Positions 8,197 through 16,456 of a stretch of DNA of 64,000 nucleotides are shown piece after piece. Positions within the stretch are counted from its first letter, which is position 1. Each line of letters opens with the position of its first letter. The DNA comes from an uncultured Centipeda sp. Its GTDB lineage: Bacteria > Bacillota > Negativicutes > Selenomonadales > Selenomonadaceae. A model generated the notes under the pieces. That model was not told the origin of the DNA. It ran no database searches and saw only the letters and a program-made list of their open reading frames with translations. A program made the translations under genes and the position numbers. The stretch lies in NCBI GenBank assembly GCA_905372865.1, contig CAJPQT010000014.1, positions 1 through 64,000 on the forward strand, given 5' to 3'.

Positions 8197-8354
8197 GGAA
8201 TCACCGATAAAACAATCTCTCAGATTGGCGTAGATTTTTCGTCCGAACAAGGCGGAAAACCGGACGCAGAGTGATGCTCTGAGGAGAATTTTCTTCCAAA
8301 GTGCGGGCAAAAAAGATGCGTCAAGATGGTAGTGCTGAACTTATCAGCGATTCC
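8197..8354 (-). mobile_element. MITE copy 4 (diverged, 158 bp), CTTG target duplication
   Basis: Ends GGAATCACCGATAAAA and TTATCAGCGATTCC; CTTG on both sides (8193-8196, 8355-8358). Opposite orientation to copies 2 and 3 and the most diverged internally. Lies between the DUF805 gene and the promoter of the TNT-like gene. Confidence 0.78.
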
Positions 8355-8407
8355 CTTGTTCCATTATAGTCGAAAATGCGACAAAAGGTACTGTAGTAAA
8401 TGACAGC

Positions 8408-8437
8408 TTGACAAAATTTTTATTGATATAATATGAT
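8408..8437 (+). promoter_or_regulatory. Predicted sigma-70 promoter of the TNT-like gene
   Basis: TTGACA, 18 nt spacer, TATGAT in an AT-rich stretch 43 nt upstream of the start codon; a TATAAT with short spacing overlaps it. Confidence 0.55.
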
Positions 8438-8479
8438 ATAAATATCGAATTGTTTGACGTTTCAGAAAGGAGAAGTCCC

Positions 8480-9094
8480 ATGACGACCCGATTCCCCATC
8501 CGCATCATTGCCGCCGCACTCTTCGCGCTGAGTGCCCTGCTCGGTGCGCCGAGTGCACAGGATGCATCGCTCGCCATCGGCACGCCCGCCGCTGCGGCGC
8601 AGGAGGCGCAGACCGAGCCGCGCTACTGGCAGATGTACTACAACTTCGCCCCGCCGACGGATGCGTTCATCGCAGGGCTCGCGGCAGAGCAGGGTGTCGC
8701 CTATACTCCGGGCAAGAAGGGTGAGGCACGTTTTTACGCCGATGACGGCCGCCCGATCTATCCGAGCAACGATGGTGCGGTCGGTCTGATCGTGACCGTC
8801 ACGCTCCCCTCGGGCGATGTGCTGACGCGCTACGGGAAGCCGACGGGTCGCTATGTCTCGCCCGACGGCATGACGTTCGAGCAGCGGGCACTGCCGAGCA
8901 CGACGAACGAGGGCGATTTTCATGTCTACTGTGTTGAGCGCCCCATCGACGGTGTTCAGAAAGGGAAGATCGCGCCGTGGTTCGGTCGCCTGGGCGGCGG
9001 CATCCAGTACAAGCTCCCCGACCGCATCGTGAATCTGATGGAGGCGTCGATGCTGCGCGAGGTGGACTTGGCCGAGGAGAACGAGGCTGCATAA
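8480..9094 (+). CDS. Secreted TNT-domain (NAD glycohydrolase-like) protein
   Basis: 204 residues; ATG preceded by AAAGGAGA. An N-terminal hydrophobic segment (~9-26) followed by Ala-rich sequence looks like a signal peptide. The rest matches the TNT family (PF14021, the NAD-cleaving toxin domain of mycobacterial CpnT): RYGKPTGRYVSP (117-128), FEQRALP (133-139), HVYCVERP, APWFG and GGGIQYKLP. Arg117 and Tyr125 have the same 8-residue spacing as the Arg and Tyr described for CpnT, and Gln176 sits in the GGGxQ motif of the catalytic Gln. The protein is almost only the toxin domain, with no large delivery module. Export would place it in the periplasm or outside. No immunity gene with recognisable homology is adjacent. 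NADase activity is inferred from motifs. Confidence 0.85.
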   Translation: MTTRFPIRIIAAALFALSALLGAPSAQDASLAIGTPAAAAQEAQTEPRYWQMYYNFAPPTDAFIAGLAAEQGVAYTPGKKGEARFYADDGRPIYPSNDGAVGLIVTVTLPSGDVLTRYGKPTGRYVSPDGMTFEQRALPSTTNEGDFHVYCVERPIDGVQKGKIAPWFGRLGGGIQYKLPDRIVNLMEASMLREVDLAEENEAA

Positions 9095-9196
9095 GCTGCG
9101 GGCTGCATAGCGAATTTTTTGACCACACTTTCTTCTTGCATTTCCCCTGTCTCCGTCCCATAATGAGGGAACGTATTTAGACATGGGGGCTTTGCT

Positions 9197-10363
9197 ATGA
9201 GAATTCCATTGCGCCAATATATGGCGCTGCTCGGCATTACGATTGCCGCATTTATCTTTAACACATCCGAGTTCATACCGATTGCGCTGCTCATTGATAT
9301 CTCGGAGTCGTTCTCCATGACGGAGGCGGCGACGGGGCAGATGATCACGATCTATGCGTGGGTGGTTGCTCTGCTCTCGCTGCCGCTCATGCTGCTGACC
9401 TGCCGCATGGAGCTGAAACGGCTCCTGCTGCTGATGGTCGCGCTCTTTGGCCTCGGGCAGCTCGTCTCGGGGCTCGCGACGAGCTATGATGTGCTGCTCG
9501 GCGCACGCATCATCGTCGCCTGCGCACACTCGATTTTCTGGTCGATTGCCGCACCGCTTGCGACGCGTCTCGTGACGCGCGAGCATCGCCCGATGGCACT
9601 CGGCATGATCGTGACGGGCAGCTCCGTCGCGACGATTGTCGGCCTGCCGCTCGGGCGCGTGATCGGTCTTGCGGCAGGGTGGCGCATGACGTTCCTGCTG
9701 CTCGCCGTGGTCGCCGTCATTGCGTTTGTCTATCTCGGGATTCTCCTGCCGAAACGGGCACCGGGAGAGGGCTTCACCATCGGCGAACTGCCGTCGCTCG
9801 TCCGTCAGTCTGCGCTCGCGTGCATTTACATCATGACGGCACTCTTTGCGACGGCGTACTTCACGATGTACAGCTACATCGAGCCGTTCCTGCACAATGT
9901 CGCGGCGTTCTCGCCCGATCTGATTACGGTCACGCTCATGCTGCTCGGGGTCAGCGGCATCCTCGCGAGCCTCGTTTTCTCTCGGATGTATGGAAAGCGC
10001 CGCTTTTTCCTGCTGCGCTGGTGCCTTGTCGGGGTCGCGGTTCTGCTCTTCCTCTGGCAGGCGGCATCCATCTCCGTCGGCACGATGATCGTGCTCACGA
10101 TGCTGCTCGGGGTACTCGCAACGCTCTACAACACGATGTTCCAGGCGGAGGTTCTCGCAACGGTCCCGCGCGACGCATCAACCGTTGCGACGGCGATCTA
10201 CTCGGGCATCTTCAACCTCGGCATCGGCAACGGAACGTACATCGGCGGGCTCGCGGCGGGGGACGGCCACCTCGCCCACATCGGCTACATCGGCGCGGCG
10301 ATTGCCGGTATTGCTGCCCTTCTCTGCCGCTATGTCTATGTGCGAGACGTGCAGGGGAGATAA
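9197..10363 (+). CDS. MFS transporter, SotB-like (DHA1) efflux family
   Basis: 388 residues with about twelve hydrophobic segments across the full length, the size and organisation of DHA1 major facilitator proteins. The N terminus (NTSEFIPIALL) and the conserved TxxxGLPLGRVIG stretch resemble SotB/AraJ-type sugar or drug effluxers. Substrate is unknown. It should act as a proton-driven exporter in the inner membrane. Start preceded by GGGGG. It follows the TNT-like gene by ~100 nt on the same strand and could be co-transcribed with it, but no sequence evidence links the functions. A strong terminator follows. Confidence 0.85.
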   Translation: MRIPLRQYMALLGITIAAFIFNTSEFIPIALLIDISESFSMTEAATGQMITIYAWVVALLSLPLMLLTCRMELKRLLLLMVALFGLGQLVSGLATSYDVLLGARIIVACAHSIFWSIAAPLATRLVTREHRPMALGMIVTGSSVATIVGLPLGRVIGLAAGWRMTFLLLAVVAVIAFVYLGILLPKRAPGEGFTIGELPSLVRQSALACIYIMTALFATAYFTMYSYIEPFLHNVAAFSPDLITVTLMLLGVSGILASLVFSRMYGKRRFFLLRWCLVGVAVLLFLWQAASISVGTMIVLTMLLGVLATLYNTMFQAEVLATVPRDASTVATAIYSGIFNLGIGNGTYIGGLAAGDGHLAHIGYIGAAIAGIAALLCRYVYVRDVQGR

Positions 10364-10376
10364 TCCTCATACACAC

Positions 10377-10423
10377 AAAGTCCCGCCGCATTCGGAACAT
10401 ACCGAATGCGGCGGGACTTTTTT
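10377..10423 (+). terminator. Rho-independent terminator after the MFS gene
   Basis: Perfect 19 bp stem (aaagtcccgccgcattcgg and complement) with a 5 nt loop and a TTTTTT tail; could also stop transcription from the right. Confidence 0.9.
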
Positions 10424-10540
10424 GAGGAGAGCAAAGAATGATAGGATGACGCTGCCATCGTGCGTCCTATCCTTTTCTGCTCTCGTACGATAAGATATTT
10501 CAAAGAAAATCCTGCATTTGCAGAGCCAAGCTCTTTGTCA

Positions 10541-11797
10541 TCAGATCTTCTGTTCATGCGAGACAGCGTCAATCTCTCTCAGTCGCCGCAGCCATTTCAG
10601 CATGGCACCATTCTCAAAGAACGGTTTCAATGCGCCGCCACTTAGATGCTCCACGCGAACGGCACCCGTGATAAGCGCAAAGACACTCTGCGCATCCATT
10701 TTACTCACATCGGCAGCAGACATACTGCGCTCACTCCACTCGATCCCATGTGACTCGAGTATATCCGCATAGTTCGTCAGATGATACGCCGGATATTCCT
10801 TCGCGAACGCATAAAATTCATCCTCGAACACCGCAATAGAACCGATGAACCGCGTTGCAGCCGTTTCTCCCTCATGCACACGAACACTGCCATCCGCCGG
10901 CTCCTCAGATCGCTCCATCTCCGCAAATTTGTCGATGTACTTCGTCAGCACATGGAATATCTCCCGAGGTGCGCCGTGAGTCTCCTGCCATTCGTCATAT
11001 ACCGCACGCAGCCGCCCATCGAGATAGGAAAGCGCCTGTGCCCGCATCCAGTCGGGAACGCCGTAGTACGCCTCGGCGATCGCGCCCGTGATTGCGGCGA
11101 TGGTGTCGCTGTCACCGCCGAGCGAGATTGCCGTGCGGATCGCATCCTCAAAGGATGTGGCCTCAAGGAAGCACTCAATCGCCTGCGGAACGGTCTCCTG
11201 ACAGGTCTCGTTGAAACGGTAACTATCCCGAATGCCGTTGATGGAAAAATCCAACGGATAGTAATTCCGCTCGATATACTCCTTGATTTCCCGCCTGTCA
11301 GCACCCGTACGCGCCATATAGATCGCAGCAGCGGTCGCCTTCGCGCCCTTGATTCCCTCGGGATGGTTGTGCGTGACCGCCGTCACAGCCTCCGCAAGAA
11401 ATAAGGCTTCCTCCGCATCGCGCGCAGCGAATCCGGCAGGACTCACGCGCATCGCTGCACCATTGCCGAAACTGTGATACGGCTGCGGATCGTCACTGAA
11501 CATCCACTGATGGAACCGTCCGCCATACCCGCAGTTCGGATAGTACCGCCCGATGTCCTGCATACAGCGCACCGTGTTCTCGCCGAGCAGCGCGCGGAAC
11601 GCCTCCGCACCGTCGCTGTTCTCGGACATATACGCCGCTGCTCTCTCCGTCTCCATGATCGCCTTTGCCACGGCGAGCGTCATGATGCTGTCATCCGTTG
11701 CAAAACAGCCCTTGCCAAAGAGATCAAACTCCTTGCTGCGGTGATTGTTGAACTCGAACCGCGAGCCAACGATATCGCCAATGATTGCTCCGATCAT
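10541..11797 (-). CDS. ADP-ribosylglycohydrolase with C-terminal DUF6508-like domain
   Basis: 418 residues from the ATG preceded by AGGAGGG (spacing 5); an upstream in-frame ATG would place the ribosome binding site inside the gene. The first ~265 residues are an ADP-ribosylglycohydrolase (DraG/ARH) fold: GDIVGSRFE (7-15), the metal-binding TDDS (~35-38) and the C-terminal GGDSDTIAAITGAIA (~227-241). Such enzymes remove ADP-ribose from proteins, nucleic acids or small molecules, using two Mg ions. The remaining ~110 residues (after a charged linker) resemble DUF6508, which is often attached to this family. Single gene, convergent with the MFS gene. It is 1.4 kb from a TNT-like NADase, but TNT makes free ADP-ribose, so a direct toxin-antidote relation is not implied. 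Confidence 0.88.
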   Translation of the reverse strand: MIGAIIGDIVGSRFEFNNHRSKEFDLFGKGCFATDDSIMTLAVAKAIMETERAAAYMSENSDGAEAFRALLGENTVRCMQDIGRYYPNCGYGGRFHQWMFSDDPQPYHSFGNGAAMRVSPAGFAARDAEEALFLAEAVTAVTHNHPEGIKGAKATAAAIYMARTGADRREIKEYIERNYYPLDFSINGIRDSYRFNETCQETVPQAIECFLEATSFEDAIRTAISLGGDSDTIAAITGAIAEAYYGVPDWMRAQALSYLDGRLRAVYDEWQETHGAPREIFHVLTKYIDKFAEMERSEEPADGSVRVHEGETAATRFIGSIAVFEDEFYAFAKEYPAYHLTNYADILESHGIEWSERSMSAADVSKMDAQSVFALITGAVRVEHLSGGALKPFFENGAMLKWLRRLREIDAVSHEQKI

Positions 11798-11937
11798 ATA
11801 CGCCCTCCTAAAATCATGCTTTTGCATCCATTATACCATAATATACGCATCAACATGACCGCATTCATGCGTGATGACGTACGACAAAATTCCGTAAAAG
11901 GGGAATCGCCGTCGGCCGCGATCCCATCCATGCATAA

Positions 11938-11985
11938 CAAGGGGGCTGCTGCCGAAGATTTTAGCTTAGCGCAACAGCCCCCTTG
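11938..11985 (-). terminator. Hairpin downstream of the frameshifted secreted-protein gene
   Basis: caagggggctgctgc pairs with gcaacagcccccttg around a ~19 nt loop, starting about 9 nt after the TAA at 11994-11996 (minus strand). No clear U-tract, so terminator function is tentative. Confidence 0.5.
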
Positions 11986-11993
11986 CTGTGTAC

Positions 11994-12529
11994 TTAGTTC
12001 CAATACTTGCTCAGCATGACGTACTCCATGCGGTTGCAAAAGAAGAGGTGTTCCTCGCCCCCAATGCCATGACAGCCACTGCTGGTTTCTGTCACTGCAA
12101 GACCGTTGTCCCATCCGCTCACATTCGTCCCACCTGACGCTTCATCAAATCAAATGCCTCCTGTTCGGGGCTATTGGGGCTCACTTTCTGCGGCTGCCGC
12201 ATGGTCGATGCGAGAACAGAGACTGTTCCCGACCGCTTATCTTCGGAAAAGTTCACATAACCACGAGGTTCCAAATCCCCATTTTCATAGGTGCGTCCAT
12301 CACCCGCCGTATAAGTAAGGTGATAGTTGAACGCGCAGATGATCAGCTCAGAGTCCGTGTCCCTCGTAATGACGCACGAGGAGAGATCAAATGCCGAGCC
12401 GCCCCGATTGCCCGTATTCCATATCGGATAGTTCGCATCCCCGTTCGCATACATGATGGCAAGGCAGGTCTGCGGAACGAGACAGAGCAGAAATACTGTG
12501 ACCACCAAAAAACGATGAAGCTTCCTCAT
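11994..12529 (-). pseudogene. Frameshifted secreted protein of unknown function
   Basis: The first 136 codons (12529 to 12119) encode a clear signal peptide (hydrophobic VVTVFLLCLVP, cleavage after CLA near residue 24) and a mature part with polar beta-like sequence. The frame then hits TGA near 12119. In another frame the sequence continues without a stop for about 40 codons (VSGWDNGLAVTETSSG ... LSKYWN) to TAA at 11994-11996, directly before a hairpin. The continuation is protein-like and ends at a sensible transcript end, so I infer a single-base indel around 12115-12125 in what was one ~178-residue protein. It may be a true mutation or a sequencing error. The family is not recognised; the Cys pairs suggest an extracytoplasmic fold. 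Confidence 0.6.
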
Positions 12530-12626
12530 GTAAAATCCTCCTCACAACTTACACAAACTTGCCGTGCATGGCATCCGTCCCATGTCCTCCGTTATAGCAC
12601 CGCACGCAGCAACGCTGCGGCGCACC

Positions 12627-15600
12627 TCACGTCATCACGCGGTTGAGCAGCGTCTGGAAATCATTCACATGCTCGTAAATCACGCAGTCACTATGCAGTT
12701 TTTCAAACAGTTTCTTCGCACACGCTATTTTTGCCTCCTCAATCGGACGAAGCTGGAGCGAGGACAGCGTTCCCTTCGTCTCCGCGACGAAGTAGATGTG
12801 CCGCACCTTCCCCTCGCGAAAGACAATCGCCCAATCCGGCGCATAGCTGCCGACCGGCGTCGGGATGGCGAACCCACGCGGCAGTTTCGCATAGATCAGC
12901 ACCTCGTTCCCGCCGTCGAGATCCTGGGCAAATCTCCTCTCCACATTGCCGTCCGTGAACACATAGTTCTGAATCGCCTTCTCCGCCTCGTATGCCTCGG
13001 TGTAGGGGCGCTTCTCCGTGGCAAAGATACTCGCATCGTAGCTGCCCTCGATCGTATTGTACTCGATGTGATCGACGATGCGTGTCGCTTTCTGCTCGAG
13101 GATGAGCCGCGTCACCGTGCGGATAAACTCCTCTGGATTGCAGCGGTAGCCTGCGAACACCTCGGTCTTAATCCCCCGCAAAATCTCTGCGACCGTGCGC
13201 CGCGTGAGTGTCGTCCCCGCTGCAATGCGCCCGATCAGATCATACGTCACCGCAGACCCCTGTGCGCGTTTCAGCGTGCTCGTCCGACTCTTGCCGTAGG
13301 CAAAGCTCGTGCCGTCCGCCACCATGCCCACATCCAGATCCGTCTGCTGACTGCCATAGGTGATCGTGTATTGGAGACGGCTGACACGCAGCTCGGCGTT
13401 GATGTGGTCGATGGCCGCCCGTACGAGTTGTCTCGTGTCAAAGGAGACCGTATAGGCGTACTTGTGGTTAATCCTCTTCCAGAGTTCCTGAAACTCTTTC
13501 TGATAAAATCGCTCGTTCAGCTTATTCTCCGGTGTCTTCGTCGCCCCCGCATCCGAAATCATCGTGCGCAGCACACTCTCGTCATAGATTGCCTGCACGA
13601 GGCGATGAACCCCCTCCGCCATGGGCATGAGAGCCTCAGGCAGAGGCGCGAGCGTCCCCGCCGCAAGTGCCGTGCGATAGTCCTCCGTCACATGCCCCTC
13701 GATATCCACATAGCCATTCATGCCGAGATAGAAATAAATCGCCCGCGCCGCCTTCTCATCGAGCTGCACCGCCGTACCGTCCGCCGACTGCACCGTCTTC
13801 CCCTGGAAATACGCCTCTGACGCCGCCTTCGGACGATCATACAGCTCCGCCTCCATCTGCTTTTGCAGATCGCCGACGAACCCCGCATAGCTCTCGCTCG
13901 CGATCACCGTCAGCACATTCACATCATGCACCGCATCCCCAAGCACACTGCGATCCATCCGCTGTCCCGTCTGATCGACCGCGAGACGCAGGCCTCTGCC
14001 GACCTCCTGCCGCTTCGCCGTCACACTCGCCGCATGCTTGAGCGTACAGATCTGGAACACATTCGGATTGTCCCAGCCCTCGCGCAGCGCCGAGTGGGAG
14101 AAAATCACGCGCGTCGGCTCATCGAACGAGAGCAGCCGCTCCTTATCCTTCAGGATCAGATCATACGCCGAAATATCGTCCGACAGATCCGATCCGCGCC
14201 TGAGACTGCTGTCCACCGCGCGTCCCGTCTTCTTGTCAATGCTGAAATACCCCGCGTGTATCTTTTCTACAGGCACATCGTCCAGATACTTCATATACGC
14301 AGGGTCAAAAATATCGCGGTTTTCGTTCATCACCGCGCGGTACTCCTCCTCGAAGATCCGCCCGTACTCCCCAAGCACGGCATTTCCGTCTGCATCATAC
14401 TGACGGTACTTCGCCACCTCGTCGATGAAGAACAGCGAGAGCGTCTTGATCCCGCGTGCGAAAAGCCGCTGCTCCTTCTCAAAATGCGAGACAATCGTCT
14501 CACGGATCTGCACCCGCCGGAGATCCGCCTCCGACACATCGCCCTGCACATCTCCCGTATGGAGCGTTGTACCGTTCAGGAAAAGCACCGTCCCCGCAGC
14601 GGCATCGATGTGCTCTACCACATAGCCCTCGTACTGCGCCATCCCGCCCGAGAGATAGCAGAGATTGTCCCCCTTAGAAACAATGCGCAGCGTGCGCCGC
14701 ACCCCGCCCTTATATGCCACCTCGAACTCGATCCGCGCACGCGGCGGCACCTTCGGCGAGAGTACAATCTCCGCGAGATAGAGATAGCGCCCCGTCCCCG
14801 GCAGATTCTTCACCTCGAACCCCTTCACCTCGATCTTCTTCACCAGACGCGCATTGTAGGCATCCACTGCATCCAGCACATAGACGAGATTGTGACGCTC
14901 CGCGTGCGTCGCCGAATAGTTCAGCGTAAAGAGGGGAGCGAACTGCGCGAGCGCCTTCTGCGTCACCGATCCCTTCTTTCCCATCTTCTGCGGCTCATCG
15001 AGAATGAGGATCGGACGGTTCGCCGCAATCACATCGATCGGACGGCGCGAGCCGAACGCATCGCGCTTCGAGTAGATAATGCGCGCCTCCTTGTTCCCGC
15101 CGCGTCCCTCGATCGACTTCTCCTCGTTCAGCGAGGCAGCGAACGCCTGCGTGTTGATGATCATCACCGAGAGTCCTGCATCGGCAGAGAACGCATCCAG
15201 CTGATTCAGATTCGCACTGCTGTAGACGAAGAACCGCGCCTTCTTCCCATAGTGCTCCATGAAATGCTCCGCCGTCATCTCGAAGGACTTCTTCACGCCC
15301 TCGCGGATCGCAATGCTCGGCACCACCACGATGAACTTGCTCCAGCCATAGCGGCGGTTCAGCTCGAACATCGTCTTGATATAGACATACGTCTTGCCCG
15401 TGCCCGTCTCCATCTCCACATCGAGAGCACACGCGCCGAGCGGTGCAGAGAGTGTATCAGACAGATGGAGGTTGCGTGCACTCTGCACCCTGCGGATATT
15501 CGCGAGCAGCTGCGCCTTCGTCAGAGCCAGCTCCTCATTCTGAAAACCATCGTCCGCCTCCGCCGTGAGAAGGGGGGCATTCATGTAGCTCTCCTGCACC

Positions 15601-15743
15601 GGCAGCAGATTCCCCTGCGCAGCATTCGTCCCAACATCACGCAGATACGTCGTGCGCGCGGCATACGGCTGCCCCTCGAACACACAGACAACCGCCTCCA
15701 CCGCATCCGTCTGATACGGCTGCACCGTAAAGTGAAACTTCAT
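12627..15743 (-). CDS. res: Type III restriction enzyme, Res subunit
   Basis: 1038 residues, full length for the family. Superfamily 2 helicase/translocase core: Walker A METGTGKTYV (111-120), DEPQKM Walker B variant (~248), and helicase motif VI-like QEVGRGLRLAV (~590). The C terminus holds a PD-(D/E)xK nuclease: APDWAIVF (~970) and AETKG (~988). With Mod it should bind asymmetric sites and cleave DNA after ATP-driven translocation when two unmodified sites meet. It is the last gene of a six-gene minus-strand operon, and its ATG overlaps the hepT stop codon by one base (TGATG), so translation is coupled to the toxin gene. Confidence 0.95.
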   Translation of the reverse strand: MKFHFTVQPYQTDAVEAVVCVFEGQPYAARTTYLRDVGTNAAQGNLLPVQESYMNAPLLTAEADDGFQNEELALTKAQLLANIRRVQSARNLHLSDTLSAPLGACALDVEMETGTGKTYVYIKTMFELNRRYGWSKFIVVVPSIAIREGVKKSFEMTAEHFMEHYGKKARFFVYSSANLNQLDAFSADAGLSVMIINTQAFAASLNEEKSIEGRGGNKEARIIYSKRDAFGSRRPIDVIAANRPILILDEPQKMGKKGSVTQKALAQFAPLFTLNYSATHAERHNLVYVLDAVDAYNARLVKKIEVKGFEVKNLPGTGRYLYLAEIVLSPKVPPRARIEFEVAYKGGVRRTLRIVSKGDNLCYLSGGMAQYEGYVVEHIDAAAGTVLFLNGTTLHTGDVQGDVSEADLRRVQIRETIVSHFEKEQRLFARGIKTLSLFFIDEVAKYRQYDADGNAVLGEYGRIFEEEYRAVMNENRDIFDPAYMKYLDDVPVEKIHAGYFSIDKKTGRAVDSSLRRGSDLSDDISAYDLILKDKERLLSFDEPTRVIFSHSALREGWDNPNVFQICTLKHAASVTAKRQEVGRGLRLAVDQTGQRMDRSVLGDAVHDVNVLTVIASESYAGFVGDLQKQMEAELYDRPKAASEAYFQGKTVQSADGTAVQLDEKAARAIYFYLGMNGYVDIEGHVTEDYRTALAAGTLAPLPEALMPMAEGVHRLVQAIYDESVLRTMISDAGATKTPENKLNERFYQKEFQELWKRINHKYAYTVSFDTRQLVRAAIDHINAELRVSRLQYTITYGSQQTDLDVGMVADGTSFAYGKSRTSTLKRAQGSAVTYDLIGRIAAGTTLTRRTVAEILRGIKTEVFAGYRCNPEEFIRTVTRLILEQKATRIVDHIEYNTIEGSYDASIFATEKRPYTEAYEAEKAIQNYVFTDGNVERRFAQDLDGGNEVLIYAKLPRGFAIPTPVGSYAPDWAIVFREGKVRHIYFVAETKGTLSSLQLRPIEEAKIACAKKLFEKLHSDCVIYEHVNDFQTLLNRVMT

Positions 15744-16105
15744 CAGAGATCACCCGTATTCTCATATTCTGTCAAACAGCACTCCAGCTGCTGGATCAGG
15801 ATGGGCAACTCCTCAAAAACAACCTCTGAAATAATATTCCAGTTCGTCCCGTCATAATCATGCACAAGGCGATGCCTGAGCCCTGCAATCATCGTCCATG
15901 AGATTTCAGCATGTTTCGCCTTATACGCTGCGGACAAATAATAACAGTGCTCTCCCATATTGTATAACGGTGTTGTGACAAGCCATTGAAGCGGCAGCTG
16001 CGTCAGCAACTCCTCTTTTTCAATGTTGTTTTTTCGGATATATTCCTGCAACTGAACAGCATAGTCATAGATCTTTTGAACCCTTTGCCGATCCGAGTAC
16101 TTCAT
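15743..16105 (-). CDS. hepT: HepT-like HEPN ribonuclease toxin
   Basis: 120 residues, all helical in composition. Contains the HEPN signature Rx4HxY as RHRLVHDY near residues 77-84, in the form used by HepT (DUF86): the Arg/His pair is the RNase site and the Tyr is the residue AMPylated by MntA in characterised pairs. Its start overlaps the mntA stop by 4 nt (ATGA) and its stop overlaps the res start. The order antitoxin-toxin is typical for MntA-HepT. It is embedded between type III mod and res, which is unusual. Confidence 0.92.
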   Translation of the reverse strand: MKYSDRQRVQKIYDYAVQLQEYIRKNNIEKEELLTQLPLQWLVTTPLYNMGEHCYYLSAAYKAKHAEISWTMIAGLRHRLVHDYDGTNWNIISEVVFEELPILIQQLECCLTEYENTGDL

Positions 16106-16407
16106 GCCACCAAAACCTTTTCTTTCATAATTGTTTGATAGAAATTACTGTCCGGGTTGACCTCTGCGATTTCAAAAACATCCACGTTTTTCTTGAGCAC
16201 CTCGCGCAGCTCCTCCGCCAAGGCAAAAATCATCGTTCGCCGAAACATTTCTCCACCAAAAACAAGAAAATCCAAATCGCTGTTCTCGTCCGCTTCCCCG
16301 CGTGCGTACGAACCAAACAAATAAATTTCCTTCACACGGTATTTATCAGCAAGCGGTTTCACCGCTGCAGCAATCTGTTCCATGGTAAATACAGACGTTT
16401 GCATCAT
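16102..16407 (-). CDS. mntA: MntA-like nucleotidyltransferase antitoxin
   Basis: 101 residues; start preceded by AGGAGGAG. The minimal nucleotidyltransferase motif GSYARGEADENSDLD (~32-46) matches GSxARGxxxxxSDxD; a third acidic residue is in NVDVFE (~75). In known pairs this enzyme adds AMP units to the HepT tyrosine and so inactivates the toxin. Lies 49 nt after mod and overlaps hepT by 4 nt. Confidence 0.92.
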   Translation of the reverse strand: MMQTSVFTMEQIAAAVKPLADKYRVKEIYLFGSYARGEADENSDLDFLVFGGEMFRRTMIFALAEELREVLKKNVDVFEIAEVNPDSNFYQTIMKEKVLVA

Positions 16408-16456
16408 GACTCCTCCTGTTCATAATGATTCATAGCGCTTCCCGAGGGGTGTTACA

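Noticed and set aside
8462..9895. 477-residue frame antisense to the TNT-like and MFS genes
   Set aside because: Crosses two real genes and their spacer and is highly charged, as expected of a shadow frame.
8480..11797. TNT-like protein and ADP-ribosylglycohydrolase as a toxin-antidote pair
   Set aside because: TNT cleaves NAD and does not ADP-ribosylate, the genes are on opposite strands, and an unrelated MFS gene with its own terminator lies between.
11794..12114. 106-residue minus-strand frame between the ADP-ribosylglycohydrolase and secreted-protein genes
   Set aside because: It runs through a strong hairpin and overlaps, in a different frame, the better continuation of the frameshifted secreted protein.
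12564..15857. Long plus-strand frames (418 and 664 residues) opposite the type III res gene
   Set aside because: Shadows of res, which has complete helicase and nuclease motifs on the minus strand.
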